Of a DNA stretch of 27,011 nt, positions 18,401-26,404 are shown one piece after another. Source of the stretch: an uncultured Propionibacterium sp. (GTDB lineage Bacteria > Actinomycetota > Actinomycetes > Propionibacteriales > Propionibacteriaceae); NCBI GenBank assembly GCA_938036835.1, contig CALHWB010000050.1, positions 1 through 27,011 of the forward strand, read 5' to 3'. The notes below the pieces were generated by a model, which did no database searches, was not told the origin of the DNA, and saw only the letters and a program-made list of their open reading frames with translations. How positions within the stretch are numbered: position 1 is the stretch's first letter; the number at the start of each line of letters is the position of its first letter. Both the position numbers and the translations under genes were made by a program.

Positions 18401-19753
18401 GTGAGCCGCCGGCCCGGGGGACGGTGCGGGGGGAGCCGCCAGCACCAGGTGGACGTTGGTACCCGCCAGCCCGAAGGCACTGACCCCGGCCAGCGGGACT
18501 CCCGGCGTGGCCGGTAGCGGTCGAAGACGGTCGTTGATGTAGAGCGCCGAATCGATCAGATCAAGGCGCGGATTGGGTTCTACCAACGAGATAGTGGGGG
18601 GCAACTGCTCGTGCTGCAGTAGCAGAACGCTCTTGGCCACCGAAGCCAGCGGAGCGAGATGGTCAAGATGGCCGATGTTCGGTTTCACCGAACCTAGTGC
18701 GACACTCGCCCGTTGGTCGGTGATCTGGCTGAGGGCCTCGCGCATCGCCGAAACCTCGATCGGGTCGCCCAACCGTGTGCCGGTTCCATGGGCCTCGAGG
18801 TGGACAAGGTTCGCCCCCTCCACCTCGGCCGCTGCCCAGCAGTTCGCCAGCAGTTCGGTCTGCGCCTGCGGGTTGGGAGCGGTGATCCCCACCGTTCGCC
18901 CGTCCTGATTCGATCCGACGCTGAGGATGACAGCGCGAATCCGGTCGCCGTCGAGCTGTGCGTCCGAGAGCAGTTTCAGCACCAGTACGCAGGCACCCTC
19001 ACCCGAGGAGATGCCATCGGCAGACCGGTCGAAGGTCTTGGTGCGGTCATCGGCTGCCCGGATACCAATCTCATCATCCAGACCGCGGCCGATCGGTTCG
19101 ATGTTGACCTTCACACTGCCCGCCAGCGCCGTTCGAACCTCCCGGCGTTGCAGCGCCCGTACGGCCTCCGCCACCGCCATCAGACCCGAGGAGCAGGCCG
19201 TATCGATACTCACCGACGGGCCATGCAGGTCAAGGAAGTAGGAGATCCGGCTCGCGATGACCGAGCCCATATTGCCCGCGACCGAGAGTTCCGTGGCCAG
19301 CTGTGGGTAGTGGGTACGGATATGAGTTGCGTAGTCGACCGTCAGATCCCGGCTGTGCCCAACCCACACACCGGTGTCGGAGCCCCTGATCGAGGTGGCC
19401 AGCCCGGCGTCCTCGATGGCGTGATAGGCCTCTTCCAGGAAGAGCCGCTGATTCGGGTCGATCAGGCATGCTTCGCGCCGCGAGATGTCGAAGAAGGCAT
19501 GATCAAAGGCAGCGATATCGGTCAGGTAGCCTGCCGCCCGCGACGAATCCCCGAATCGCGCGGAACCGGCGCCCCGAGTGGCTGGGAAAGGCCGATGGCA
19601 ATCCCGACCGACGGCAAGATTCTCCCAGAACTCAGTCAGATCCGTGGCCATCGGGAAGCGGCCGGCCAGCCCGATGATGGCGACCGGTTCCGGCTGGTCA
19701 TCATCGGGCAGGAGCTGCGCTTCAACAGAGCTGAGATCCAGCAGACCCGTCAT
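15425..19753 (-). CDS. Trans-AT PKS module KS-DH-KR-ACP, 'PKS A' (first extension)
   Basis: This 1442-residue protein would accept the peptide from the NRPS. Order: KS (~22-440) with Cys187 in DTACSSG, His322 in EAHGTGT and His362 in KPNIGH; linker without AT; DH (~590-865); KR (~880-1290); ACP (~1325-1400) with Ser1359 in VGGDS; C-terminal helical docking segment. Two domains look altered. The DH motif is HRVADSHVLP, with Asp in place of the usual Gly, although Asp788 is present in LLDRAFN. The KR cofactor loop reads AGYGDLA instead of TGGxGGxG, although Ser, Tyr1205 and Asn1209 (YCAAN) remain. If the KR cannot bind NADPH, the beta-keto group next to the glycine would persist. It lacks the N-terminal docking helices of PKS B-D. 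The ATG at 19751-19753 fits AGGAG 8 bases upstream; the in-frame GTG at 19760-19762 overlaps that site. Confidence 0.94.
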   Translation of the reverse strand: MTGLLDLSSVEAQLLPDDDQPEPVAIIGLAGRFPMATDLTEFWENLAVGRDCHRPFPATRGAGSARFGDSSRAAGYLTDIAAFDHAFFDISRREACLIDPNQRLFLEEAYHAIEDAGLATSIRGSDTGVWVGHSRDLTVDYATHIRTHYPQLATELSVAGNMGSVIASRISYFLDLHGPSVSIDTACSSGLMAVAEAVRALQRREVRTALAGSVKVNIEPIGRGLDDEIGIRAADDRTKTFDRSADGISSGEGACVLVLKLLSDAQLDGDRIRAVILSVGSNQDGRTVGITAPNPQAQTELLANCWAAAEVEGANLVHLEAHGTGTRLGDPIEVSAMREALSQITDQRASVALGSVKPNIGHLDHLAPLASVAKSVLLLQHEQLPPTISLVEPNPRLDLIDSALYINDRLRPLPATPGVPLAGVSAFGLAGTNVHLVLAAPPAPSPGPAAHGAEQVFMLSARSAAALRARVSRSLDWLAGPAVGHDVASICAATRRTAGEFAHRLACVAGDGDELVRQLSGWLAGEEDSPTLAGELPAGAKPTPSPGRGASALQWAAAYVAGSRLPAAGPGCGSLTAPGYAFEPIRCWPDSLLDRPILPTPEQVMASEHETIFRLRLDVTTSWLLAEHRVADSHVLPGMAFVELIIQLARRIGLQGPLELSEVFFLRPLALAGDESAELGVVLRHRAADHEFEILLAEDDGWQSLVTGRVRATNPDQPNRIEIPDWSELSALPDAAQRRIEVRIGRHWTGIERNVARLDAGCHFARLEVPTEYQGQAAESECYPPLLDRAFNALNAHLGEGTYLPFSIARMQLLRRPGPSSVARLRSRDADPGALAFDIALTDPTGAVVVHAEDFQVRRVDRQVSILPDHIHEPYWRTMEQAIAGPVTRVVVVGAPEVTAPLRLALAGLGVNYLDAPSLATAAGILEPGDLVLDTRLWGHPAASELAELNAASAAVCEVAPLLARLDRLGARLVILVGPGAEAGIAWSFAKAANEEFRRPCRVIEAALDLDSASIVAEALAGQRPDQVRLRAGQALVEEFVPAGAAVADPIELGPDRHHLVAGYGDLASVLLPWLAAHGPVRLTVLGRRPPGAVPGFEQTGDQVERLGSRIQYLQCDITDRAALAAAIRDARASHGPIQLVWQLAGLTDEALLGATAPEQLAEVLAPKVRGTWLLDELTRTEPLQAFVLFSSISSLAGGIGQGGYCAANGYLDRFAEARRGPGQTLTLNWAAWLEQGMATRYGIDDTVNNLFALNNNEALELLAMALAKPRPRCVLGRPNPAALAGRQGSPLVFAGSSDWRAISQPGPGTVNRRVLEVGSSEFEGFSATERLVAQAWRTTLGDQPLGLRNSFTEVGGDSILAVRLLRELRARFGEVVDISAVFTYPTIESMATHLDESLAAPEPLSEVDELDDLLTRLASGEVTVAQASARTPWTNDSQRVR

Positions 19754-19761
19754 TTGCGTCA

Positions 19762-19766
19762 CTCCT
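19762..19766 (-). promoter_or_regulatory. Ribosome binding site of PKS A
   Basis: AGGAG sits 8 bases before the ATG at 19753 and overlaps the alternative GTG at 19762. This decides the start in favour of the ATG. Confidence 0.7.
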
Positions 19767-19782
19767 CACACAACTCGTTGGC

Positions 19783-21036
19783 TCAGATCAGTTGCAGCTC
19801 GCGCACCTCGTCGCGGAGCAGGTTCAGGGTTGCGGTCTCCTGCAGGATCTGCCGGAACCGGTCGGACTGTTCGTCCGCAGGGGTGCCCTTGGTTTCGAAG
19901 ATCGTCTTGAGCAGGGTCAGCGCCTGGATCATCTCCTCGACCGATGGCAGCCGCTCGGCCTTCTCCACCTGCTCCTGCAGGTCACGGATGGCCTGATATG
20001 GCTCTACGACCCCGGCTCGATAGGCATCAGCGTCAAAGTTCTGGTTGCGGGTCGCCACCGCCACCGCCAGGCAGCGACCCAGCAGCGAGGTGTCGGTGGG
20101 CTTCGGGGTCGCGTAATCCACCCAGCCATTCCGGTCCTGCTCCGAATCCAGTGCGAACGCGGAGACCTGCGGCTTTTCACTTCGCATCAGATTGGTGAGC
20201 ACGTTCTTGGGACCGACCTCGACGGCTGTGTTGATGCGCAGCGAGGTGAGATAGTCCATCGTCTCGGTCCACCGAACCGGGCTGGCCAACTGCCGGGTCA
20301 GGTTGGCGACGATCACGTTCTTGCCGCGGTAGGGCCGCGCATCCACGTTGGCAATCACCGGGACACTCGGGTCCTGGTAGCTGTAGCGCTCGAGCTCAGC
20401 GCCCAACTCCTCCGCCGCAGCCTGCATGTACGGCGAGTGGAATGGCGCGCTGACATTCAACCGGTTGACCCGGCAGCCTTCCTGTTCGAGAACGGCTACA
20501 GCGCGGTCAACGGCCGCCGCATGCCCCGAGATCACGGTTTGTGTGCTCGAGTTCTCATTCGAGATGACCACCAACTCGTTGCCCGAACTCGCCTGTTCGC
20601 AGACCGTCGCGATCCGGTCCCGTTCGCCGCTCAGCACGGCGGCCATGCCCGAAGGCATCGTCGCCGCGTGCTGCATCAGTTCGCCGCGCTTACGAACGAT
20701 TCGAAGCGCATCGGCGAAATCCATGGCACCCGAACAGACCAAGGCCGTGTACTCGCCCAAGCTGTGCCCGGCATAGGCAGCCGGGTAGATGCCGAGCTCA
20801 TCGAAGTACGTCTTGGCGTGGGCATAACCCAGTGTCAGGATCGCTGGTTGCGCGTTGGCGGTCAGCGTCAGTTCGGCGATGTCGCCTTCGAAGCACAGCC
20901 GCGACAGACCGAAGCCCAGAACCTGGTCGGCGAGGTCGAAGAGCTCGCGAGCGCCTGGGTGCTGTTCACACAGCTGGCGGCCCATACTGGCGTACTGCGA
21001 ACCCTGCCCTGCGCAGAGTACGGCGATCCTTTTCAC
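19783..21036 (-). CDS. Discrete malonyl-CoA:ACP acyltransferase (trans-AT)
   Basis: This ~417-residue enzyme loads malonate onto the ACPs of the four AT-less PKS modules. Visible motifs (numbered from the GTG): GQGSQ near residue 10; the nucleophile Ser in GHSLGEY near 90; the Arg of the RKRGELMQ segment, which binds the malonyl carboxylate; and APFHSPYM, the malonate-type signature region rather than the methylmalonate YASH type. The catalytic domain ends near residue 280. A ~120-residue helical tail follows (from LGRCLAVAVATRN), of the kind seen on some trans-acting ATs. Start: an ATG at 21052-21054 opens the frame, but it has no Shine-Dalgarno sequence. The GTG at 21034-21036 has GGAG 7 bases upstream, and translation from it begins with KRIAVLCAGQGSQ, the normal family start. 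The gene overlaps the NRPS 3' end by 71 bp, an unusually long overlap. Confidence 0.93.
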   Translation of the reverse strand: MKRIAVLCAGQGSQYASMGRQLCEQHPGARELFDLADQVLGFGLSRLCFEGDIAELTLTANAQPAILTLGYAHAKTYFDELGIYPAAYAGHSLGEYTALVCSGAMDFADALRIVRKRGELMQHAATMPSGMAAVLSGERDRIATVCEQASSGNELVVISNENSSTQTVISGHAAAVDRAVAVLEQEGCRVNRLNVSAPFHSPYMQAAAEELGAELERYSYQDPSVPVIANVDARPYRGKNVIVANLTRQLASPVRWTETMDYLTSLRINTAVEVGPKNVLTNLMRSEKPQVSAFALDSEQDRNGWVDYATPKPTDTSLLGRCLAVAVATRNQNFDADAYRAGVVEPYQAIRDLQEQVEKAERLPSVEEMIQALTLLKTIFETKGTPADEQSDRFRQILQETATLNLLRDEVRELQLI

Positions 21037-24000
21037 TGGCGTTCTCCAATCCATGGGTGATCAGTTCGTTGATTGCTGAGTCGTATAGTTCGGTGATCCG
21101 GCGCGCCAAGGTGCCGCTGACCCGGACACCGTTGAACCTCAGGCGAGGTGAGCCCAGACCCGGTCCGGGATCGAGCAGCAGTTCCAGGTCGAACCCGGAT
21201 TCGGATTCGGTGCCGACGGTCTGCACGCAGGCAGCCAGTTCGTCGGCGGAACGTTTGGGGTGGGTGAAAGCACGCGCCCGGCTTGGCGCGCGGACCGCCA
21301 AGGCGGACCCGCCGACCAGATCAGATAGATCGGCCAACTCACCGCTGTCGTGCTCCACGCGGCAGTGGCCCCCTGGTACGGCCAGATACCAGATGTATGC
21401 GGGTTTCTTGGACAGCCGGGCGAGCAGATACTCGAAACCCGCGATCAGCAGTTCGGTAGGGGTGACACCGAAGGCCAGGGCAGCGAGTTCTAGTTCGCCG
21501 GCGTCCACGTCCACCGGCAGTTCGAGCGCACGACTGCCGGTACCGCGGCCAAGGACTGGTCGGCTCAGCACCACCGGAGCCACAAGGGCCGGGTCATCCG
21601 GGATATCGGAAAGCAAATCGGCCATCGCCTGCACAGTCGGGCTGCTGAACAACGCCACAAGACTCACCGCACCCGGGGAAACCCGTTCAATGATGTTGTG
21701 CAGGAGCACCAGGCTCAGCGAGGTGCCGCCCACCTCGAAGAAGCCCTGGTCCGATCTGAACCGATCGTGACCGAGGGCCTGCTGCCAGGCCCTGCGAACC
21801 AACTCCACCGGGCCCTGATCGACGCCGAGCGGCTCGCTTACCACCTCAGGGGCGGTGGGCATCATGGCAAGCAGGGCGCGTCGGTCGGCTTTGCCGCTGC
21901 CGGTAAGCGGGAACTCGGGTACCGCGACGAAATGCTGGGGCATGAAGTATTCGGGGAGTTGCTCTCGCACCGCTTCCTGCAGAACGTCCGTAGACACCGA
22001 TTCGGTGGCGGTATGGAAGGCGATGATCTGGGTTGCCTGAGTGGCCGGGTCAGTGCGCGTGGCGCAGACGCAACGTGCTACTCCGGGTACCCTTGACAGG
22101 CAGTTCTCGATCTCACCCAGCTCGATTCGGTAGCCACGCACTTTGACCTGGTGATCGATGCGCCCCAGGCACTCCAACTCGCCGGATTCGTTCCACCGTA
22201 CGAGATCGCCGCTGCGGAAGACTCGTTCAGTGGGGTGTTGCGGGTCGGGCTGGAAGGCTCGCTCGGTCAGCTCCGGCGCATGCAGGTAGCCCTTGCAGAC
22301 ACCGGAACCGCCGATCCACAGCTCGCCGATCGATCCCACAGGCCGGGGCCGGCCCGCGGTATCCATCACGTGTAGCCGCGTGTTGCGGATCTCGCGGCCC
22401 ACGGAAAGATCGGCGACATCCGCGATCCGCTTCGTAGTGCTCCAGACGGAGGTCTCGGTTGGACCATAGACGTTGTAGATGCGTGGTCGGGAGTCGAAGT
22501 CGAGCAATCTGGCAACCGCCTCCGGGCGGATGGGCTCGCCACCGATAACAAAGCTGGCGATGCCGGACAAGTGTTGCTCGGCCTGCGGATGGTCGAGGAA
22601 GATAGCCAATCGCGATGGCGTCACTTGGAGGACATCTGCTTTGTGCCGGCGAAGCAGCTCGCCCAGTTTGGCCAGATCCAGCTGCTCAGTCGCATCGGCC
22701 AATACCAGGCTCGCACCGGTTGCCAACGGCACTAGTGTCTCCAGAACAAAGATGTCGAACGAAACCGTGGTCAGGCAACAGATCCTGGTGGTCTCCTGCA
22801 GGTCCAGCGCCGTGGAAATGCCTGCGACGAAGTTGGTGATGTTGCCGTGGCTCAACTGCACACCCTTGGGGGTACCGGTCGAGCCGGAGGTGTAGATCAC
22901 GTAGATCGTGTCGGAAAGATCCACCGGCAGCTTCGGGTCAGTCGAATCCTGCGCGGGGATAGCGTCCAAGGATACGATGTCCACGCCGAGATCAGCAATC
23001 TGGTCACTTATCAGAAGCCTGCAGCCACTGTGCTCCACGATCGCGCGTAACCGACCGGCCGGATGGTCCGGATCCAGCGGCAGGTAGCTACAACCCGCCT
23101 TCAACACACCGAGAATGGTGGCAATCAGGTCAGGGCTGCGCCCCACCAGAACCCCGATCAGGCTGTCCACCTGATGGTCAGGCCGGGCGAGGATGGCCGC
23201 TGCGATCGCATTGGCTCGGGCGTTCAGTTCGCCGTAGCTGACCTGCCGATCTGCATGGCAGATCGCGATCCGTTCAGGATCGGCCGCCGCCAGGCGTCCA
23301 AAGACCTGGTGCACAGCCTCGCTGCCCAACGGCTCCAGCGGCGCCCGAGTGGCACCCGGCATGATCTGGGCAGGAGCCAACTCGACCGCCGCCAGCCGTC
23401 GGCCGGTGTCCTGCGAGAGCTGGTCGAGCAGCCAACAGACGGTCTGCGCGAAACGCTCGGTGAAGTGAACATCGAAGAGGTCACGGCAGTACTCGAGTTC
23501 GAAGGCGATGCCATTCGGCACCAGGTGGGCATAAAGAGTCAGGTCGTACTTCGCGGTGCCGGTGTGGACGCGCACCTCTTCGGTAGAACAGTCAGGCACC
23601 AGCAGAGCCGTCTGTGGATGATTCTGGAAGACGAGCAATGCGTCGAAGATGGGATGGAGTCCCGGGTTGCGTGGCAGGGTGCCGCTCGCCAACAGCTCGG
23701 CTGGGACCGGGCCACGCGCGATGCTGTGCCGAGTCCGTTCACTAGCCTGGCAAAGTGCCTGCTCGATGCTGATGTCGGCGGGGAACCGCAGGCGCACCGG
23801 GACGATGTTCATCAGTAGGCCAACTGTGGACTCGGCTCGCTCGTCCACGCGTCCGGCCTCTGCTATCCCGATCACTAGATCGTCGCATCCCGCATGCGCC
23901 CCCAGCGCCATCGCATAGGCGGTGACCAAGTACTCGAAACCGGTGACAGTGGTGCCGGAATCACGCACCGAGCCCGCCAGATCACCGCTCCAGAAGAAGC

Positions 24001-26404
24001 TGTGCAGGGCTCCCCGGCTCGACTGGCGGGCTTCGGGAATCTGCTCCTCGGTCAGGTCGAGATGCGGCAGGCTGCTGAGAATGTCGTCGAAACCCTCCGG
24101 CGTCGCGGGTTTCGCGGGGTGCAGGTCCAGCATCCGCAGCTCTTCCGGGGCCGGCTGCTCGTTCGCCAAGATGGCGTTCAGGGTCTGCCTCAGCACCTGC
24201 TCAGAGACGCCGTCCGCGGCGATGTGGTGCAGGTCCCAGAACAGCAGATGTTCGTTTTCGGCGAGCTGCACGATCGCAGCCCTGAAGGGCGCCTCGGCTG
24301 CCAGATCGAACGGTCGGACCAGCGATTCGGCCAGTTGTCCAACTGCCGCATCATGCCCCCGCTGGTCAAGGACCTCAACCAACACCGAATCGACCGGTTG
24401 CAGACGCCGCAACAGCCGCTCCCCCTCCAGGTGGAAAGTGGTGCGCAGGGAAGGATGGTGCTTGGCGAGCTGGCGAAGCGCGTCACTGAGCGAATCCACA
24501 GCCAGCGGCCCGCTGATTCGTACCGCCCAAGGCATGTTGTAGGTGCTCGGCTCGGTTGCCAGCCGGCTGGCCAGGTAGATGTCCAACTGCCGCTGGGTGG
24601 CCACGATCGCGTCGGTTTCGGACGACACTGCCCTGTCACTCAAGGGCCGGCGTGCGGCGGTGGCCAGCCATTCGAGTTCGGTGCGGATCGTCGGATGAGT
24701 AAGCACCTCTATCGGCCGCATCTCAACGTTGAAGGTCTCGCGGATGCGACGAGCCAGTCGTGCTGCCAACAAGGAATGCCCGCCGGCGGCGATGAAATCG
24801 TCTTCCGGGCCTATTTCACTCAGCCCCAATACCTCGCGCCAAAGCTGAGTGAGGATCGCCTCCGGGTCGTCGGTGGCGGGCTGGATCAAGGCCGGGGGCT
24901 GAGCCACCCGGGTCAGCATTTCGGTGGCTTGCTGGCTGAGCCGATGCCGATCTACCTTGCCGTTCGACAGCCTCGGCAGCGCCGCCAGGAGCTGCCACTG
25001 GCTGGGTACCGAGTGTGCCGGCAGTTGGGCCAAGAGTTGGCCACGCAGCGAGGTGACTTCGTCGATCTCCCCGGCGACGAAGGCGCACAGGATCGGGCCC
25101 GAGGAGCCGACCGCTGCGGCCACGGCAGCCTCGCGTACACCTGGTTGCCGACACAGCATCGCCTCGACGGCGGCCAGATCAACCTTCATGCCGTGCACCT
25201 TCAACTGGTGATCACGGCGACCGGCGCAGACCAGCAGACCATCGGGCCGCCGCCAGCCAAGGTCCCCAGTGCGGTAGCGCAGCCGGCCTTCGGGGTCCGA
25301 CCAGTCGAAGCTCTGGGCCGTTAGTTCCGGGTCTTCGAGGTACCCGTGCGAGCCATGATCAGTGACGATGACGAGCTCGCCGGTGACGTGATCCGGGCAG
25401 GGCTCGCCGCGCTCGTCTACCACCAGGATCTGCGATCCCGGGATGGGGCGACCAATTGGTACTGCTGCCACGTCCACGTCCGCGGCCACGACCCGGTGAC
25501 TGCAGGTGGCCAACGTGGTCTCGGTCGGCCCGTAGAGGTTGACGAGTTGCAGCTTGGGTAACCGCTCCGCGCTCAATCGCACGTCATCGCCACGCAGCGG
25601 TTCGCCCGCCAACAGCGCCAGGCGGAGCGTATCGAGATTGGCCAGGGCGGGGCCTCCGTCTCGCAACAGGCCGCGGAAGAGCGTGGGCACCATATGGGTC
25701 AGCACGATCTGCTCGCGGCGCAACCAGCCCGCCAGCACTTCCGGGTCGAGGATCGTATTGGAGTCGTCAGGAATGCACAGCGTGCCGCCCGAGGTGAGAG
25801 GCAGGAATACATCACGCAGGAAGGGATCGAAGGTCGCAGCGGTCAGCAGGCTGGTGCGCTCGCCGGGGGCACCCCAGAAGCTGGCGCGTTGCCAGTCGAT
25901 GAACTTGCACAGACCGGCATGGCTGCCGACGACTGCCTTCGGGCGGCCGGTAGATCCTGAAGTGAAGTAGATATAACCAGTTTCGATCGGGCTGGCCACC
26001 AATGGCTCGCTGCCCGGCAGGGGCGGTTCCAGCTCATCGGCGATGACTGGGGCGAGGCCGGAGCCCTGCAGCAGCGTCTGGAACTCGCGATCGCATAAGG
26101 CGATGTTGGCGTCAGTACGGCTTCGTACCTGTTCGAGCCGCTCAGTCGACCACCGCGGATGTACCGGGACGAACTTGACCCCCGCCTTGAAGCAGGCCAG
26201 TGTCGCGAAGACAAGTTCCGGACCGGGGGCGATCAGCACCAGGACGGCCCTGCCAGGGGCGGTGCGCTCGTGCAAGACGCGAATGTAGCCGTCGACGTAG
26301 CGCATCAACTCGGGATAGCCGATCTGCCGCTCGCCATACCGGATGGCCGGCGTGTCGGGGGGATCGGTCGCCCAGCCCTCGACCGCGTCAGTGATCGAGA
26401 TCAT
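20966..26404 (-). CDS. Two-module NRPS: A-PCP-C-A(Gly)-PCP plus C-terminal condensation-domain remnant
   Basis: This 1812-residue protein starts the assembly line. Order: A1 (~20-490; TSGSTGRPK, YGPTE, NGKVDR); PCP1 (~512-575, Ser544 in GGHS); C (~595-1000, HHIAADG at 726-732); A2 (~1030-1510; TSGSTGTPK, Lys1505 in GSGKADR); PCP2 (~1532-1600, Ser1562 in GGTS); C-like remnant (~1610-1785). With no C domain before A1, module 1 is a loading module. Hand alignment to GrsA gives A2 pocket residues D-I-L-Q-V-G-V-V-W, which match the known glycine code DILQLGLIW in all but conservative changes. A1 gives D-P-R-H-L-A-L-L-A, which I do not recognise. The ATG overlaps the transferase stop (ATGA), with AAGGAG 7 bases upstream. 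The last ~23 codons run inside the AT gene in another frame and look like non-functional tail. Confidence 0.95.
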   Translation of the reverse strand: MISITDAVEGWATDPPDTPAIRYGERQIGYPELMRYVDGYIRVLHERTAPGRAVLVLIAPGPELVFATLACFKAGVKFVPVHPRWSTERLEQVRSRTDANIALCDREFQTLLQGSGLAPVIADELEPPLPGSEPLVASPIETGYIYFTSGSTGRPKAVVGSHAGLCKFIDWQRASFWGAPGERTSLLTAATFDPFLRDVFLPLTSGGTLCIPDDSNTILDPEVLAGWLRREQIVLTHMVPTLFRGLLRDGGPALANLDTLRLALLAGEPLRGDDVRLSAERLPKLQLVNLYGPTETTLATCSHRVVAADVDVAAVPIGRPIPGSQILVVDERGEPCPDHVTGELVIVTDHGSHGYLEDPELTAQSFDWSDPEGRLRYRTGDLGWRRPDGLLVCAGRRDHQLKVHGMKVDLAAVEAMLCRQPGVREAAVAAAVGSSGPILCAFVAGEIDEVTSLRGQLLAQLPAHSVPSQWQLLAALPRLSNGKVDRHRLSQQATEMLTRVAQPPALIQPATDDPEAILTQLWREVLGLSEIGPEDDFIAAGGHSLLAARLARRIRETFNVEMRPIEVLTHPTIRTELEWLATAARRPLSDRAVSSETDAIVATQRQLDIYLASRLATEPSTYNMPWAVRISGPLAVDSLSDALRQLAKHHPSLRTTFHLEGERLLRRLQPVDSVLVEVLDQRGHDAAVGQLAESLVRPFDLAAEAPFRAAIVQLAENEHLLFWDLHHIAADGVSEQVLRQTLNAILANEQPAPEELRMLDLHPAKPATPEGFDDILSSLPHLDLTEEQIPEARQSSRGALHSFFWSGDLAGSVRDSGTTVTGFEYLVTAYAMALGAHAGCDDLVIGIAEAGRVDERAESTVGLLMNIVPVRLRFPADISIEQALCQASERTRHSIARGPVPAELLASGTLPRNPGLHPIFDALLVFQNHPQTALLVPDCSTEEVRVHTGTAKYDLTLYAHLVPNGIAFELEYCRDLFDVHFTERFAQTVCWLLDQLSQDTGRRLAAVELAPAQIMPGATRAPLEPLGSEAVHQVFGRLAAADPERIAICHADRQVSYGELNARANAIAAAILARPDHQVDSLIGVLVGRSPDLIATILGVLKAGCSYLPLDPDHPAGRLRAIVEHSGCRLLISDQIADLGVDIVSLDAIPAQDSTDPKLPVDLSDTIYVIYTSGSTGTPKGVQLSHGNITNFVAGISTALDLQETTRICCLTTVSFDIFVLETLVPLATGASLVLADATEQLDLAKLGELLRRHKADVLQVTPSRLAIFLDHPQAEQHLSGIASFVIGGEPIRPEAVARLLDFDSRPRIYNVYGPTETSVWSTTKRIADVADLSVGREIRNTRLHVMDTAGRPRPVGSIGELWIGGSGVCKGYLHAPELTERAFQPDPQHPTERVFRSGDLVRWNESGELECLGRIDHQVKVRGYRIELGEIENCLSRVPGVARCVCATRTDPATQATQIIAFHTATESVSTDVLQEAVREQLPEYFMPQHFVAVPEFPLTGSGKADRRALLAMMPTAPEVVSEPLGVDQGPVELVRRAWQQALGHDRFRSDQGFFEVGGTSLSLVLLHNIIERVSPGAVSLVALFSSPTVQAMADLLSDIPDDPALVAPVVLSRPVLGRGTGSRALELPVDVDAGELELAALAFGVTPTELLIAGFEYLLARLSKKPAYIWYLAVPGGHCRVEHDSGELADLSDLVGGSALAVRAPSRARAFTHPKRSADELAACVQTVGTESESGFDLELLLDPGPGLGSPRLRFNGVRVSGTLARRITELYDSAINELITHGLENASEKDRRTLRRAGFAVRQYGPPAV
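21044..21048 (-). promoter_or_regulatory. Ribosome binding site of the trans-AT, within the NRPS 3' end
   Basis: TGGAG lies 7 bases before the GTG at 21036 and inside the NRPS reading frame. No comparable site precedes the ATG at 21054. It indicates the GTG start and translational coupling with the NRPS. Confidence 0.7.
21050..21577 (-). other. Half condensation-like region at the NRPS C-terminus
   Basis: Residues ~1610-1785 of the NRPS follow PCP2. They resemble the second half of a condensation domain: FGVTPTELLIAGFEYLLARLS matches the helix before the floor loop, and FDLELLLDPGPGL plus a helix ending in LYDSAINELI match the C-terminal strand and last helix. The donor half with HHxxxDG is absent, so it cannot catalyse condensation. 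It may be a relic or an interface to the first KS. Confidence 0.6.

Noticed and set aside
18713..19996. Plus-strand open frame of 427 codons opposite PKS A
   Set aside because: It lies across the KS region of PKS A and the gene junction, has no protein-family signal, and its codon pattern mirrors the minus-strand gene.
19792..21060. Plus-strand open frame of 422 codons almost exactly opposite the trans-AT
   Set aside because: The minus strand carries GQGSQ, GHSLGEY and FHSPYM motifs; the plus frame shows nothing.
23894..25324. Long plus-strand open frame (476 codons) opposite the NRPS
   Set aside because: It is antisense to a well-supported NRPS frame with all core motifs. Its translation has no recognisable domain, and such shadows are routine in GC-rich DNA.
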